DNA of 53,462 bases from Chloroflexota bacterium. GTDB taxonomy: Bacteria; Chloroflexota; Dehalococcoidia; JACQUO01. This document shows positions 1-8,299 of this stretch, piece by piece; the first letter of the stretch is position 1, and each line of letters begins with the position of its first letter. The notes under the pieces were generated by a model. It saw only the letters and a list, made by a program, of their open reading frames with translations. It was not told the DNA's origin and searched no databases. The stretch covers positions 1 to 53,462 of the forward strand of contig JACQUO010000001.1 in the NCBI GenBank assembly GCA_016210205.1, given 5' to 3'. A program made the position numbers and the translations under genes.

Positions 1-715
<715 letters not shown>

Positions 716-800
716 TCTTAGAGTCTACCCTTCAGTAACCTTCCACTATCCAGTTGTTAAAGTGCCCGCCCCCCCAAAAATCTCCCTCAGGGGGAACCCT

Positions 801-830
801 ATCCTACCATTACCCCTCCCCCACTGTCAA
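801..830 (-). promoter_or_regulatory. Probable 16S rRNA promoter
   Basis: On the minus strand a perfect TTGACA (825-830) is followed after 18 nt by TAGGAT (801-806). The predicted start is near 794, giving a leader of about 80 nt before the 16S 5' end. The leader contains G- and C-tracts that can pair around 760-795. Confidence 0.75.
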
Positions 831-875
831 GAATAAACCCCCTTCCACAAGGTAGAAAAGGGGCCTGAGCCAGCT

Positions 876-1658
876 TCAGGATACGGAGTCGATGCGGTAG
901 CGGACTACTCCCTGCGGGGCTGCCACCTCCACCACCTCCCCCACCCTTCGCCCCAAGAGAGCCTTCCCCAGCGGTGAAGCCAGGGATAGCTTGCCCTTGA
1001 GGAGGCTGGCCTCCTGGGTGGCCACCAGGGTATAGTCGGCGGCCTCCTGGGTCTCCAGCTCCAGGACCACCACGCGGCTCCCCTGGCCAATTTGGGACTC
1101 GGGGGCCTGTCCATCCTCAATGATGACGGCGTGTCGGAGGGTGGCCTCAAGATGGCGGATGCGAGACTCCACCTGGGCCTGGTGCTCCCGGGCTGCGTCC
1201 AGGGGCGCGTTCTCCCGGAAGTCTTTGTCGGCCCGGGCTCGGGCCACCTCCATGGCCAGATAGGGCCGCTGGGCTTTGAGGGTTGCCATCTGGGCATCCA
1301 GCTCCTGATGGCCCTGCCGCGTGAGCTTCACCGCCTCCACGTCTCGCTGGGCGACGCCGCTGGCCCGCCCACCTTTCTTGGGGCGGAGGTGGGGGGCCAG
1401 GCTCACGGAAATCAGCTTCTCTTTCTTGAGGTGGACAAAAAACTTCTTCAGGGGAGACAGCCGTTGCTCCTGGTCCGCTACGGAGATCCCCAGGCCCTCG
1501 GCGTAGCCGGCCACCTGGGGCGCTGTGAGCTCCAGAAGAGGACGGTCCCCCCCGAACCAGTGCAGGAACTTGTTCACCTCCTGTTGGCTGGTCTGTCGCT
1601 GGGAGGGCGGCAGGGCGGCCAGGTAGCGGGCCGCGGCCTCCGCCAGGGTGAGGGACAA
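876..1658 (-). CDS. GreA/GreB-type transcription elongation factor with N-terminal integrase-like SAM domain
   Basis: 260 aa. Residues about 110-260 are a GreA: a coiled coil whose tip reads KDFRENAPLDAARE, keeping the acidic Asp and Glu that position Mg2+ in the RNA polymerase secondary channel, followed by the FKBP-like C-terminal domain. GreA rescues backtracked polymerase by stimulating transcript cleavage. Residues 1-95 are extra: a helical segment resembling the core-binding (SAM-like) domain of tyrosine recombinases, with no catalytic recombinase domain. The start is TTG at 1658, preceded by AAGGAGG at a spacing of about 6 nt. A strong promoter lies at 1691-1719. The gene lies directly upstream of, and parallel to, the 16S gene. 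Normal GreA is about 158 aa, so this is a clear fusion. Confidence 0.88.
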   Translation of the reverse strand: MSLTLAEAAARYLAALPPSQRQTSQQEVNKFLHWFGGDRPLLELTAPQVAGYAEGLGISVADQEQRLSPLKKFFVHLKKEKLISVSLAPHLRPKKGGRASGVAQRDVEAVKLTRQGHQELDAQMATLKAQRPYLAMEVARARADKDFRENAPLDAAREHQAQVESRIRHLEATLRHAVIIEDGQAPESQIGQGSRVVVLELETQEAADYTLVATQEASLLKGKLSLASPLGKALLGRRVGEVVEVAAPQGVVRYRIDSVS

Positions 1659-1690
1659 AGCTTGCCTCCTTGTCCGTAGAGATGAGCTTC

Positions 1691-1719
1691 ATTCTAGCCC
1701 TGGCCTGCGCTGCTGTCAA
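1691..1719 (-). promoter_or_regulatory. Promoter of the greA-like gene
   Basis: Perfect TTGACA (1714-1719 on minus), 17 nt spacer, TAGAAT (1691-1696). Predicted start near 1684, about 25 nt before the TTG start codon. Confidence 0.8.
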
Positions 1720-1746
1720 CGGAAGGCCCCCCGCATAGGTCTGTGA

Positions 1747-1797
1747 TAGAATACGGGCATGAGCCTTTCAGTCTCGCTCCCAGATGAACAGCGCTAG
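1747..1797 (+). other. Possible leaderless leader peptide upstream of the K+ channel gene
   Basis: TAGAAT at 1747-1752 could be a -10 box, although no good -35 is seen. An ATG at 1759, where transcription would begin, opens a 12-codon ORF (MSLSVSLPDEQR) whose TAG overlaps the channel's first codons. The channel ATG at 1784 has no Shine-Dalgarno sequence, so translational coupling from this mini-ORF is conceivable. This is inference. Confidence 0.3.
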
Positions 1798-2794
1798 CAA
1801 CACCAGATGGGGTATTCTGCTCCTGGTTCTCATCCTGGCGGTGGGCACCGCTGGGTATGTGCTCATCGAGGGCTGGCCCATCTTCGATGCCTTTTGGATG
1901 GCCCTGATAACCATCACCACCGTTGGCTACGGGGAGGTGCATCCCCTTTCTCCAGCGGGGCGGCTTTTCAGCGCCTTGCTCATCGTGGGCGGGGTGGGAG
2001 GAGCCTTATACACCCTCAACGGAATTGTGCAGTATGTCGTCGAAGGTCAAATGAAGGGCACCTTCGGGAGGCGTCGCATGCAGGAGCGCATCAACCAGCT
2101 CAAGGACCACTACATCCTCTGTGGCTATGGGCGGGTGGGACAGGAGATTGCTGCCTTGTTCCAGGGCGAGGGGGTTCCCTTCCTGGTGGTGGAGAGCGAT
2201 GAGGGAGCCGTGGCCCTGGCAACCAAGGACGGCCGGCTCTATCTTCAGGGGGATGCTGCCCAGGACGCCGTCCTCCAGGCCGCGGGCATCGAGCGGGCGC
2301 GGTGCCTGGTGGCCGCTGTGGGCGGCGACGCCGACAACACCTTCATCACCCTCACCGCCCGGGGTCTCAACCCCCGCCTCTTCGTCGTGGCCCGGGGCGA
2401 CGGCCCTGGCGCCGAGGGCAAGCTCCGGCGGGCCGGCGCCGACCGGGTCATCCTGCCCCACAGCCTGGGGGGAAGGCGCATGGCCATGCTGGCCCTTCAC
2501 CCCACGGTGGTGGACTTCATCGACACCATCACCATGAGCCTGGGCCAGGAGTGGCGGGTGGAGGACCTGGCGGTGCCAGCATCCTCGCCCCTGGCCGGGC
2601 TCACCCTGGCGGAGGGCCAGAAGGCGCTGGGAGGGGTGATGGTGGTGGCGGTGAAAAAGGGGGAAGGGCAGCTCCTGCCCAACCCGCCCGCCGAGACCAG
2701 GCTGGAGGCAGGAGACAAGCTGGTGATGCTGGGCTCCAAGGAGCAGTTCCGAGCTCTGGAAGCCAGCCTCACGGGCGGGAGGCGCGTCCCCTGA
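1784..2794 (+). CDS. Ligand-gated (RCK) potassium channel, TrkA-N/TrkA-C
   Basis: 336 aa inner-membrane K+ channel subunit. Residues 10-28 form TM1, the pore helix leads to the selectivity filter TVGYG (46-50), and TM2 follows at about 59-78. The cytosolic RCK part begins with a Rossmann glycine motif (GYGRVG, about residue 112) and ends in a TrkA-C ligand domain (about 255-330). This is the MthK/Kch architecture, in which NAD(H) or a nucleotide bound to RCK gates the pore. No Shine-Dalgarno sequence precedes the ATG. The stop overlaps the presumed CTG start of the next gene (CTGA), so the two are likely translationally coupled. Confidence 0.9.
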   Translation: MNSASNTRWGILLLVLILAVGTAGYVLIEGWPIFDAFWMALITITTVGYGEVHPLSPAGRLFSALLIVGGVGGALYTLNGIVQYVVEGQMKGTFGRRRMQERINQLKDHYILCGYGRVGQEIAALFQGEGVPFLVVESDEGAVALATKDGRLYLQGDAAQDAVLQAAGIERARCLVAAVGGDADNTFITLTARGLNPRLFVVARGDGPGAEGKLRRAGADRVILPHSLGGRRMAMLALHPTVVDFIDTITMSLGQEWRVEDLAVPASSPLAGLTLAEGQKALGGVMVVAVKKGEGQLLPNPPAETRLEAGDKLVMLGSKEQFRALEASLTGGRRVP

Positions 2795-3405
2795 CCCGCC
2801 TCTACCTCATCCGCCACGGCCAGACGGCCTGGAATGCCCAGGAGCGCTTCCGGGGCCGGGCCGATTTGCCCCTGACGGGGCTGGGACGCCGCCAGGCCCG
2901 GGCCCTGGCCCGGAGCCTCGCCCCCAGGGGCATCGCCGCCATCTACGCCAGCCCCCTGGGGCGCGCCCAGGAGACGGCAGCCCCCCTGGCGAAGCGTCTG
3001 AGGCTTCCGGTGGTGTCGCTTCCTGGGGTCATCGACATCGACTACGGACGCTGGCAGGGCCTCTCCCCTGATGAAGCCCAGGCCGCCGACCCCGCCCTCT
3101 ATCGCCTCTGGGAGGAGGAGCCGCACCGGGTGGTCTTCCCCGACGGCGAGGGCCTGGCGGCCATGCAGGCGCGGGCCGCCGCCGCGGTGCAGGAGGCGCT
3201 GGCTCGCCACCCTCAGGAGACCGCGGCCGTCGTCTCGCACCGGATGGTGCTCAAGGCCCTCCTCTGCCACCTCCTGGGCCTTAAGCTCTCCCAGTTCTGG
3301 CAAATCGAGCAGGATGTGGCGGCGGTGAACCTCTTCGAGACCCGCGGCGAGGCCCTGGCCGCCCTCCTCATCAACGACACCTGCCACCTGGAGGGCCTCG
3401 CCTGA
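2791..3405 (+). CDS. Histidine phosphatase family protein (cobC/gpmB-like), probable CTG start
   Basis: 204 aa. The N-terminus reads TRLYLIRHGQT, the phosphohistidine RHG signature of the phosphoglycerate mutase/alpha-ribazole phosphatase superfamily. The second catalytic His is in VVSHRM. The family nearly always begins M-T-x-L-Y-L-I-R-H-G. Here the codon at the Met position is CTG (2791), overlapping the previous stop and preceded by GGGAGG (2777-2782) at ideal spacing. No ATG, GTG or TTG lies in frame nearby. The substrate cannot be decided; a phosphosugar or alpha-ribazole phosphate is possible. It is followed without a gap by the endonuclease III gene. Confidence 0.85.
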   Translation: MTRLYLIRHGQTAWNAQERFRGRADLPLTGLGRRQARALARSLAPRGIAAIYASPLGRAQETAAPLAKRLRLPVVSLPGVIDIDYGRWQGLSPDEAQAADPALYRLWEEEPHRVVFPDGEGLAAMQARAAAAVQEALARHPQETAAVVSHRMVLKALLCHLLGLKLSQFWQIEQDVAAVNLFETRGEALAALLINDTCHLEGLA

Positions 3406-4067
3406 TAGCCCCCGCCCTGGTCATCGCGCTGCTCGCCGGGGCCTACGGCCAGCCCATCTGGAGTCCCCGCTACGACCCCCTCTCGGAGCTGCTCTACACC
3501 ATCCTCTCCCAGAACACCGCCGACTACAACTCCCGGCGGGCCTTCGCCGCCCTGCGCGACCGCTTCCCCACCTGGCAGGCGCTGGCCGAGGGGGAGGTGA
3601 AAGACATCGCAGAGGCCATCAAGTCGGGGGGCCTGGGCAATGTCAAAGCGCCCCGGCTCAAGGCCGTGGTGCGGGAGATTTTGGCGCAGCGCGGCGAGTT
3701 GAGCCTGGATTTCCTGGCGGAGCTTCCCTTAGAGGAGGCCAAGGGGTGGCTGCGCTCCCTGCCCGGTGTCGGCCCCAAGACCGCAGCCTGCGTGCTGCTC
3801 TTCTCGTTGGGGCGGCCCGCCCTGCCCGTGGACACCCATGTGGCGCGGGTGGCCCGCCGCCTGGGCCTCATCCCCGAGCGGGCCTCGGCGGAGCACGCCC
3901 ACGGCCTGCTGGAGGCGATGCTATCTCCGGAGCAGGTCTACCCCTTCCATGTGCTGCTGGTGGAGCACGGACGCCGCACCTGCGCCGCCCGCCGCCCCGC
4001 CTGCCCCCGCTGCCCGCTGCTGGCGCACTGCCCCACGGGGCAGAGGGTTGTGGGGGGAGAGGGTTAG
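3402..4067 (+). CDS. nth: Endonuclease III-like DNA glycosylase/AP lyase, probable CTG start
   Basis: 221 aa if started at CTG 3402. A helix-hairpin-helix motif LPGVGPKTA carries the catalytic Lys (K126), and VDTHVARVA carries the catalytic Asp (D144). The [4Fe-4S] ligands C194-x6-C201-x2-C204-x5-C210 match the Nth spacing exactly. The enzyme removes oxidised pyrimidines and nicks the abasic site. An internal GTG at 3597 would delete the conserved LSQNTADYNSRRAF region, so the true start must be upstream. The only RBS-placed candidate is CTG 3402, which overlaps the phosphatase TGA, with GGAGGG seven nt before it. It ends against repeat copy A. Confidence 0.88.
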   Translation: MIAPALVIALLAGAYGQPIWSPRYDPLSELLYTILSQNTADYNSRRAFAALRDRFPTWQALAEGEVKDIAEAIKSGGLGNVKAPRLKAVVREILAQRGELSLDFLAELPLEEAKGWLRSLPGVGPKTAACVLLFSLGRPALPVDTHVARVARRLGLIPERASAEHAHGLLEAMLSPEQVYPFHVLLVEHGRRTCAARRPACPRCPLLAHCPTGQRVVGGEG

Positions 4068-4128
4068 GGGTGCAGGGGCTGTGCCCCTGCCGGGGGTCTG
4101 GGGGTGTCCCCCAGCCCCCTACCCCCTC
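4066..4128. repeat. Palindromic intergenic repeat, copy A
   Basis: Fills the convergent gap between nth and cimA, overlapping both stop codons. It contains GGGGCTGTGCCCC and GGGGGTGTCCCCC hairpins, the two core modules of the repeat family seen throughout the window. It could act as a bidirectional terminator, but no U-tract follows. Confidence 0.7.
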
Positions 4129-5702
4129 CGCCTCAGCAGCCAGAACTCCAGGGCGTCGGCCAGGGCCAGCCAGGAGGCCTCGATGATGTTGGCCGAGGAC
4201 CCCACCGTGCGCCAGGTGGCCGTCCCGTCCGTGGACTCGATGAGCACCCGCACCTGGGCCTCCGTCCCCGCCGTCTCGTCCAGGATGCGCACCTTGTAGT
4301 CCGTCAGCCGCACCGCCGCCAGGGCCGGGTAGAACTGGAGCAGCCCCTTGCGCAGGGCGGCGTCCAGGGCGTTCACCGGGCCGTTGCCCACCCCCGCCGT
4401 GTGGACGACGCTCTCCCCTATCTTCACCTTCACCGTGGCCTCGGAGAGGACCTCCCCGTCCTCCGGCGACAGTGACGGACGCCGCCGCCGCTCCACCAGC
4501 ACCAGGAAGTCCACCAGCTCGAAGGGGGGCGCGTAGCCCGGCTGGGCCCGGCGCACCAGCAGCTCGAAGGAGGCCTCCGCCCCCTCATACTGGAAGCCGC
4601 GGCTCTCCTGCTCCTTGATGTGCTGGAGCACCGCCTGGGTCTGAGGCGAGTCAGGGTCAAGCTCCAGGCCCAGCCCCCGGGCCACATGGACGATGTTGGC
4701 CCGCCCCGAAAGCTCGCTCACCAGCACCCGGGGGCGGTTGCCCACCACCTCCGGCGGGATGTGCTGATAGGAGCGCTCGTCCTTCATCTGGGCCGAGACA
4801 TGGAGTCCGCCCTTGTGGGCGAAGGCGCTGGCCCCCACATAGGGCAGGTGGGGGTCTGGAGCCAGGTTGGCCACCTCGCTGACGAAGTGGGAGACCTCCG
4901 CCAGCAGGGCCAGGCGCTCCGGGGGCAGGCAGGCGTGCCCCAGCTTGAGTTGGAGGGCCGGGATGAGGGAGCAGAGGTTGGCGTTGCCGCAGCGTTCCCC
5001 GTAGCCGTTGATGGTTCCCTGCACCTGGAGCGCGCCGCCGGCCACCGCCGAGAGGGTGTTGGCCACCGCCAGCTCGCCGTCGTTGTGGGTGTGGATGCCC
5101 AGGGGCGTCCCCACCTCCGCTGCCGCCCGCGTCGCCGCCAGCACCTGGGAGGGCAGGGCGCCGCCGTTGGTGTCGCACAGCGCCAGGACTTCGGCCCCGG
5201 CCCCAGCGGCGGCCCGCAGGCAGGCCAGGGCGTAGTCCGGGTTGGCGCGGTAGCCGTCGAAGTAGTGCTCGGCGTCGAAGAAGACCCGCCGTCCCGCGTC
5301 CTTCAGGAAGCGGACGGAGTCGGCTATCATGGCCAGGTTCTCCTCGGGGGCGGTCTCCAGCACCTCCGTCACATGGAGGTCCCAGGTCTTGCCCACGATG
5401 GTGACCACGGGGGTCTCCGCTGACAGCAGGGCGGCCAGGTTGGGGTCGTCCTGGGCGCGGCCCCCGGCGCGGCGGGTGCTGCCGAAGGCGGTCAGGACGG
5501 AGGTGGCGAGCCTCAGGCTGCGGGCGCGGCGGAAGAACTGGGCGTCCTTAGGGTTGGCCCCGGGCCAGCCGCCCTCGATGTAGTGCACGCCCAGCTCGTC
5601 CAGCTTGCGGGCTATCTTGACCTTGTCCTCCACGGAGAAGGAGATGCCCGCCCGCTGGGCCCCGTCCCGCAGGGTGGTGTCATAGAGCTGGATTTGGGTC
5701 AC
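4119..5702 (-). CDS. cimA: Citramalate synthase
   Basis: 527 aa. The HMGL-like TIM barrel begins with LYDTTLRDGAQ and includes the HTHNDGELAVANTLSAV metal-binding motif and NGYGERCGNANL. A LeuA-type allosteric dimer domain fills the C-terminus (about 380-527). It condenses acetyl-CoA with pyruvate to citramalate, the threonine-independent entry to isoleucine. Length and the DGAQ variant fit CimA rather than LeuA or NifV. The start is GTG at 5702, 13 nt after leuB. As the last gene of the leu operon it shares leuB, leuC and leuD, which also process citramalate. No leuA is present in the window. Confidence 0.93.
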   Translation of the reverse strand: MTQIQLYDTTLRDGAQRAGISFSVEDKVKIARKLDELGVHYIEGGWPGANPKDAQFFRRARSLRLATSVLTAFGSTRRAGGRAQDDPNLAALLSAETPVVTIVGKTWDLHVTEVLETAPEENLAMIADSVRFLKDAGRRVFFDAEHYFDGYRANPDYALACLRAAAGAGAEVLALCDTNGGALPSQVLAATRAAAEVGTPLGIHTHNDGELAVANTLSAVAGGALQVQGTINGYGERCGNANLCSLIPALQLKLGHACLPPERLALLAEVSHFVSEVANLAPDPHLPYVGASAFAHKGGLHVSAQMKDERSYQHIPPEVVGNRPRVLVSELSGRANIVHVARGLGLELDPDSPQTQAVLQHIKEQESRGFQYEGAEASFELLVRRAQPGYAPPFELVDFLVLVERRRRPSLSPEDGEVLSEATVKVKIGESVVHTAGVGNGPVNALDAALRKGLLQFYPALAAVRLTDYKVRILDETAGTEAQVRVLIESTDGTATWRTVGSSANIIEASWLALADALEFWLLRRRG

Positions 5703-5715
5703 GTTGGTCCCCTTG

Positions 5716-6804
5716 CTACACCCTCTCCGCCACCAGGTCCCCCATACGCTTCGTCCCCACTTGGGTGCAGCCTGGGGCCATTATATCATAGGTTCTGAAT
5801 CCAGCTTGAAGGGCCCGGTCCACCGCCGCCTCGATGGCCGCCGCCTCCCGCTCCAGCCCCAGGCTGAGGCGCAGCAGCATGGCCGCCGAAAGAATCGTGG
5901 CGATGGGGTTGGCCACATCCTGCCCCGCCCGCCGCGGCGCGCTGCCGTGGATGGGCTCGTAGAGGCCGTAGCGGGGCTTCCCAGCCTGGGGCAGCCCCGC
6001 CAGGCTCGCCGAGGGCAGCAGCCCCATGGAGCCCGCCAGCATGGAGGCCTCGTCGGTGAGGATGTCCCCGAAGGTGTTCTCCGTGACAATCACATCGAAG
6101 TCCACGGGGCGCTGGATGAGGCGCATGGCGCAGGCGTCCACCAACAGGTGCTCCAGGGCCACCTCGGGATAGTGGGGGGCCATCTCGATGGCTATCTCCC
6201 GCCACAGCCGCGACGACTCCAGCACATTGGCCTTGTCCACCGAGGCCAGGCGCTTCCGTCGCATCCGCGCCAACTCGAAGCCCACCCGCAGGATGCGCTC
6301 AATCTCCTGCTCCGAGTAAGCCATGCTGTCCACGGCCCGCCGTCCCCGGCTGGTGCGCCAGCGGCGCTTGGGCTTGCCGAAGTAAAGCCCTCCCGTGAGC
6401 TCCCGCACCACCATCAAGTCCACCCCCTTCACGACCTGGGGCTTGAAATTGGTGGAGTCGGCCAGCAGGGGGTTCACCTTCACCGGGCGCAGGTTGGCGT
6501 AAAGCCCCAGCTTCTGACGCAGGCCCAGCAGGCCGTCCTCGGGGCGGGTGGGGGCCTGGGGGTCGTCCCACTTGGGGCCGCCCACGGCTCCCAGGAGCAC
6601 GGCGCGGCAGCGCTTGCACATGGCCAGGGTGGGTGCGGGGAGGGCACTGCCCCAGTTATCGATGGCCACCCCACCCACATCGCCGTAGGCCAGGAAGAAC
6701 TCGTGGTCGAAGCGTTGGCCCACGGCGTCGAGGGCTTTGGCCGCCTCCGCCACCACCTCCGGTCCGACGCCGTCGCCAGGCAGGACTGCGATATCGAAGT
6801 TCAT
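5716..6804 (-). CDS. leuB: 3-isopropylmalate dehydrogenase
   Basis: 362 aa, usual length. It opens with the isocitrate/isopropylmalate dehydrogenase motif ([13 protein letters not shown]). [10 protein letters not shown] and the substrate arginines (around [13 protein letters not shown] and [10 protein letters not shown]) follow, and the NAD-binding [14 protein letters not shown] loop sits near the C-terminus. It oxidises and decarboxylates 3-isopropylmalate, and probably erythro-beta-methylmalate in the citramalate route. The ATG overlaps the leuD stop by 4 nt. Confidence 0.96.
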   Translation of the reverse strand: MNFDIAVLPGDGVGPEVVAEAAKALDAVGQRFDHEFFLAYGDVGGVAIDNWGSALPAPTLAMCKRCRAVLLGAVGGPKWDDPQAPTRPEDGLLGLRQKLGLYANLRPVKVNPLLADSTNFKPQVVKGVDLMVVRELTGGLYFGKPKRRWRTSRGRRAVDSMAYSEQEIERILRVGFELARMRRKRLASVDKANVLESSRLWREIAIEMAPHYPEVALEHLLVDACAMRLIQRPVDFDVIVTENTFGDILTDEASMLAGSMGLLPSASLAGLPQAGKPRYGLYEPIHGSAPRRAGQDVANPIATILSAAMLLRLSLGLEREAAAIEAAVDRALQAGFRTYDIMAPGCTQVGTKRMGDLVAERV

Positions 6805-7307
6805 GTGACCCCCTTAGAGGCAAGTTTATTTCTCGTATACTCCACCAGGCCGCCGGCGGCGATGATGTCCAGCAGGAAGGGAGGGTAGGCCTTGGCCTTA
6901 AACTGGGTCTCCCGGGTCAGGTTGCGGATGACCCCCGTAGTCAGGTCTACTTCGAGGTTGTCCCCGGCCTCGCTCCCCGCCACGGCCTCCGGGCACTCCA
7001 GGATGGGCAGCCCGATGTTGATGGCGTTGCGGTAGAAGATGCGGGCGAAGGAGGCCGCGATGACGCCTCCCACCCCCGCTGCCTTAAGAGCGATGGGGGC
7101 GTGCTCCCGGGAGGAGCCGCAGCCGAAGTTGGCCCCCGCCACAATGAGGTCCCCCCGCTTGACCCTCTTGACGAACTGGGCGTCCAAATCCTCCAGGCAG
7201 TGGGCCGCCAGGGCCGCCGGCTCCGTGAGGTTGAGGTAGCGCGCGGGGATGATGACATCGGTGTCCACATTGGCCCCGTACTTGTGGGCCTGGCCTTTGA
7301 GTTTCAT
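6801..7307 (-). CDS. leuD: 3-isopropylmalate dehydratase small subunit
   Basis: 168 aa swivel-domain subunit of isopropylmalate isomerase. It has [13 protein letters not shown] near the N-terminus and the substrate-recognition loop [21 protein letters not shown]. The short form resembles the archaeal and Dehalococcoides type that pairs with a roughly 420-aa LeuC, which fits the partner at 8296-9588. It is separated from leuC by the epimerase gene, which is unusual, and overlaps leuB by 4 nt. Confidence 0.95.
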   Translation of the reverse strand: MKLKGQAHKYGANVDTDVIIPARYLNLTEPAALAAHCLEDLDAQFVKRVKRGDLIVAGANFGCGSSREHAPIALKAAGVGGVIAASFARIFYRNAINIGLPILECPEAVAGSEAGDNLEVDLTTGVIRNLTRETQFKAKAYPPFLLDIIAAGGLVEYTRNKLASKGVT

Positions 7308-7351
7308 AGCCTGACTCTCTGTCTACGGTTTTCCTGGCGCCAAGGCCCATC

Positions 7352-8299
7352 TTATGAGGCCTGCCTGCGGGCACGAGCCTTCTCAATTTCCGCCACGGCC
7401 ACGGGGATTCCCTGCTCGTAGGAGACATACCTCGGCTGCCAACCGAGTTTCTCCCTGGCTTTGGTGTTCCTGGCGCGGCAGTTCATGGTGAGGGTTTCGG
7501 CCATGGCCTTTCCCGCCATAAGGCTGCCCAGCCAGGCAGGCATGGATGCTACTGGCGGCTTGCCCATAGCGCGTGCCGCGCAGTTGGCAAAGTCCCTGAA
7601 CTTAACCGGCTGGTCATCCACGATGGCGAAGACCTCGCGAAGGGGCATCTTCTCCACCGCCAGCCGGTATGCCTCCGCCACATCATCCACATAGGCGACG
7701 GAGACGATGTTCTGCCCGCCGCCGAAGGTGCGGAACCAGCCCTTTTGCATCAGGTTATAGACGCCGTTCTCAAACCAGCTGCCCGCGCCATAGACCATCC
7801 CGGGAAACAGTCTTATGATGGGGGCGTTCTTCTCTTCTATCATCTTCTGTATGTATGGCGTCGACCACTGGCCGGCCCTGCCCATGCCTAAGGGGTTTAA
7901 CTTTGACGCTTCGTCATGCCAACCCTCGCCGCTGTCACCCCACAGCAAGGTGCCTTCGGAGACGATAACTGGAAGACCACCGGCCCGTTGGGCTTCATCG
8001 AGGATGTTCCTGGTATATTCCAGATGTTGCTTGCCGATAGCCTGTGCTCGCCCCAAACCTAAACGCCCCTGATAATTGGGAACGGTGGCGTTAATGACGA
8101 TTTGAGCTCCAGCCAGGGCCTTCCGGATATCCTCCGGGTTTCCCACATCGCCGTATTTGACGGCAACGCCCATTTGGGCCAGGGCGGCCCCCCTCTGCTG
8201 GCTGCGGACCATGGCCACCACTTCATGCCCACTTCTTACCAAGCAGCTAACGACCCTGGAGCCGATGAAACCGGCGCCGCCAAACACGCAGACTCTCAT
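7352..8299 (-). CDS. NAD(P)-dependent epimerase/dehydratase (extended SDR)
   Basis: 315 aa. The Rossmann motif GGAGFIGSRVV is at residues 6-16, a DVGNP segment follows beta-3, and a C-terminal substrate domain is present. The extended-SDR catalytic YxxxK appears weak: the expected region reads YIQKM (about residue 155), a possible Tyr/Lys pair. The start is ATG 8299, with AGAGGAG upstream, overlapping the leuC stop (ATGA). The substrate is unknown. Nothing in the leucine pathway needs such an enzyme, so its place between leuC and leuD is probably a later insertion sharing the transcript. Confidence 0.8.
   Translation of the reverse strand: MRVCVFGGAGFIGSRVVSCLVRSGHEVVAMVRSQQRGAALAQMGVAVKYGDVGNPEDIRKALAGAQIVINATVPNYQGRLGLGRAQAIGKQHLEYTRNILDEAQRAGGLPVIVSEGTLLWGDSGEGWHDEASKLNPLGMGRAGQWSTPYIQKMIEEKNAPIIRLFPGMVYGAGSWFENGVYNLMQKGWFRTFGGGQNIVSVAYVDDVAEAYRLAVEKMPLREVFAIVDDQPVKFRDFANCAARAMGKPPVASMPAWLGSLMAGKAMAETLTMNCRARNTKAREKLGWQPRYVSYEQGIPVAVAEIEKARARRQAS

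Noticed and set aside
876-1658. Integrase gene or prophage edge
   Set aside because: Only a SAM-like domain is present; no catalytic recombinase domain or other phage genes occur, and the rest is GreA.
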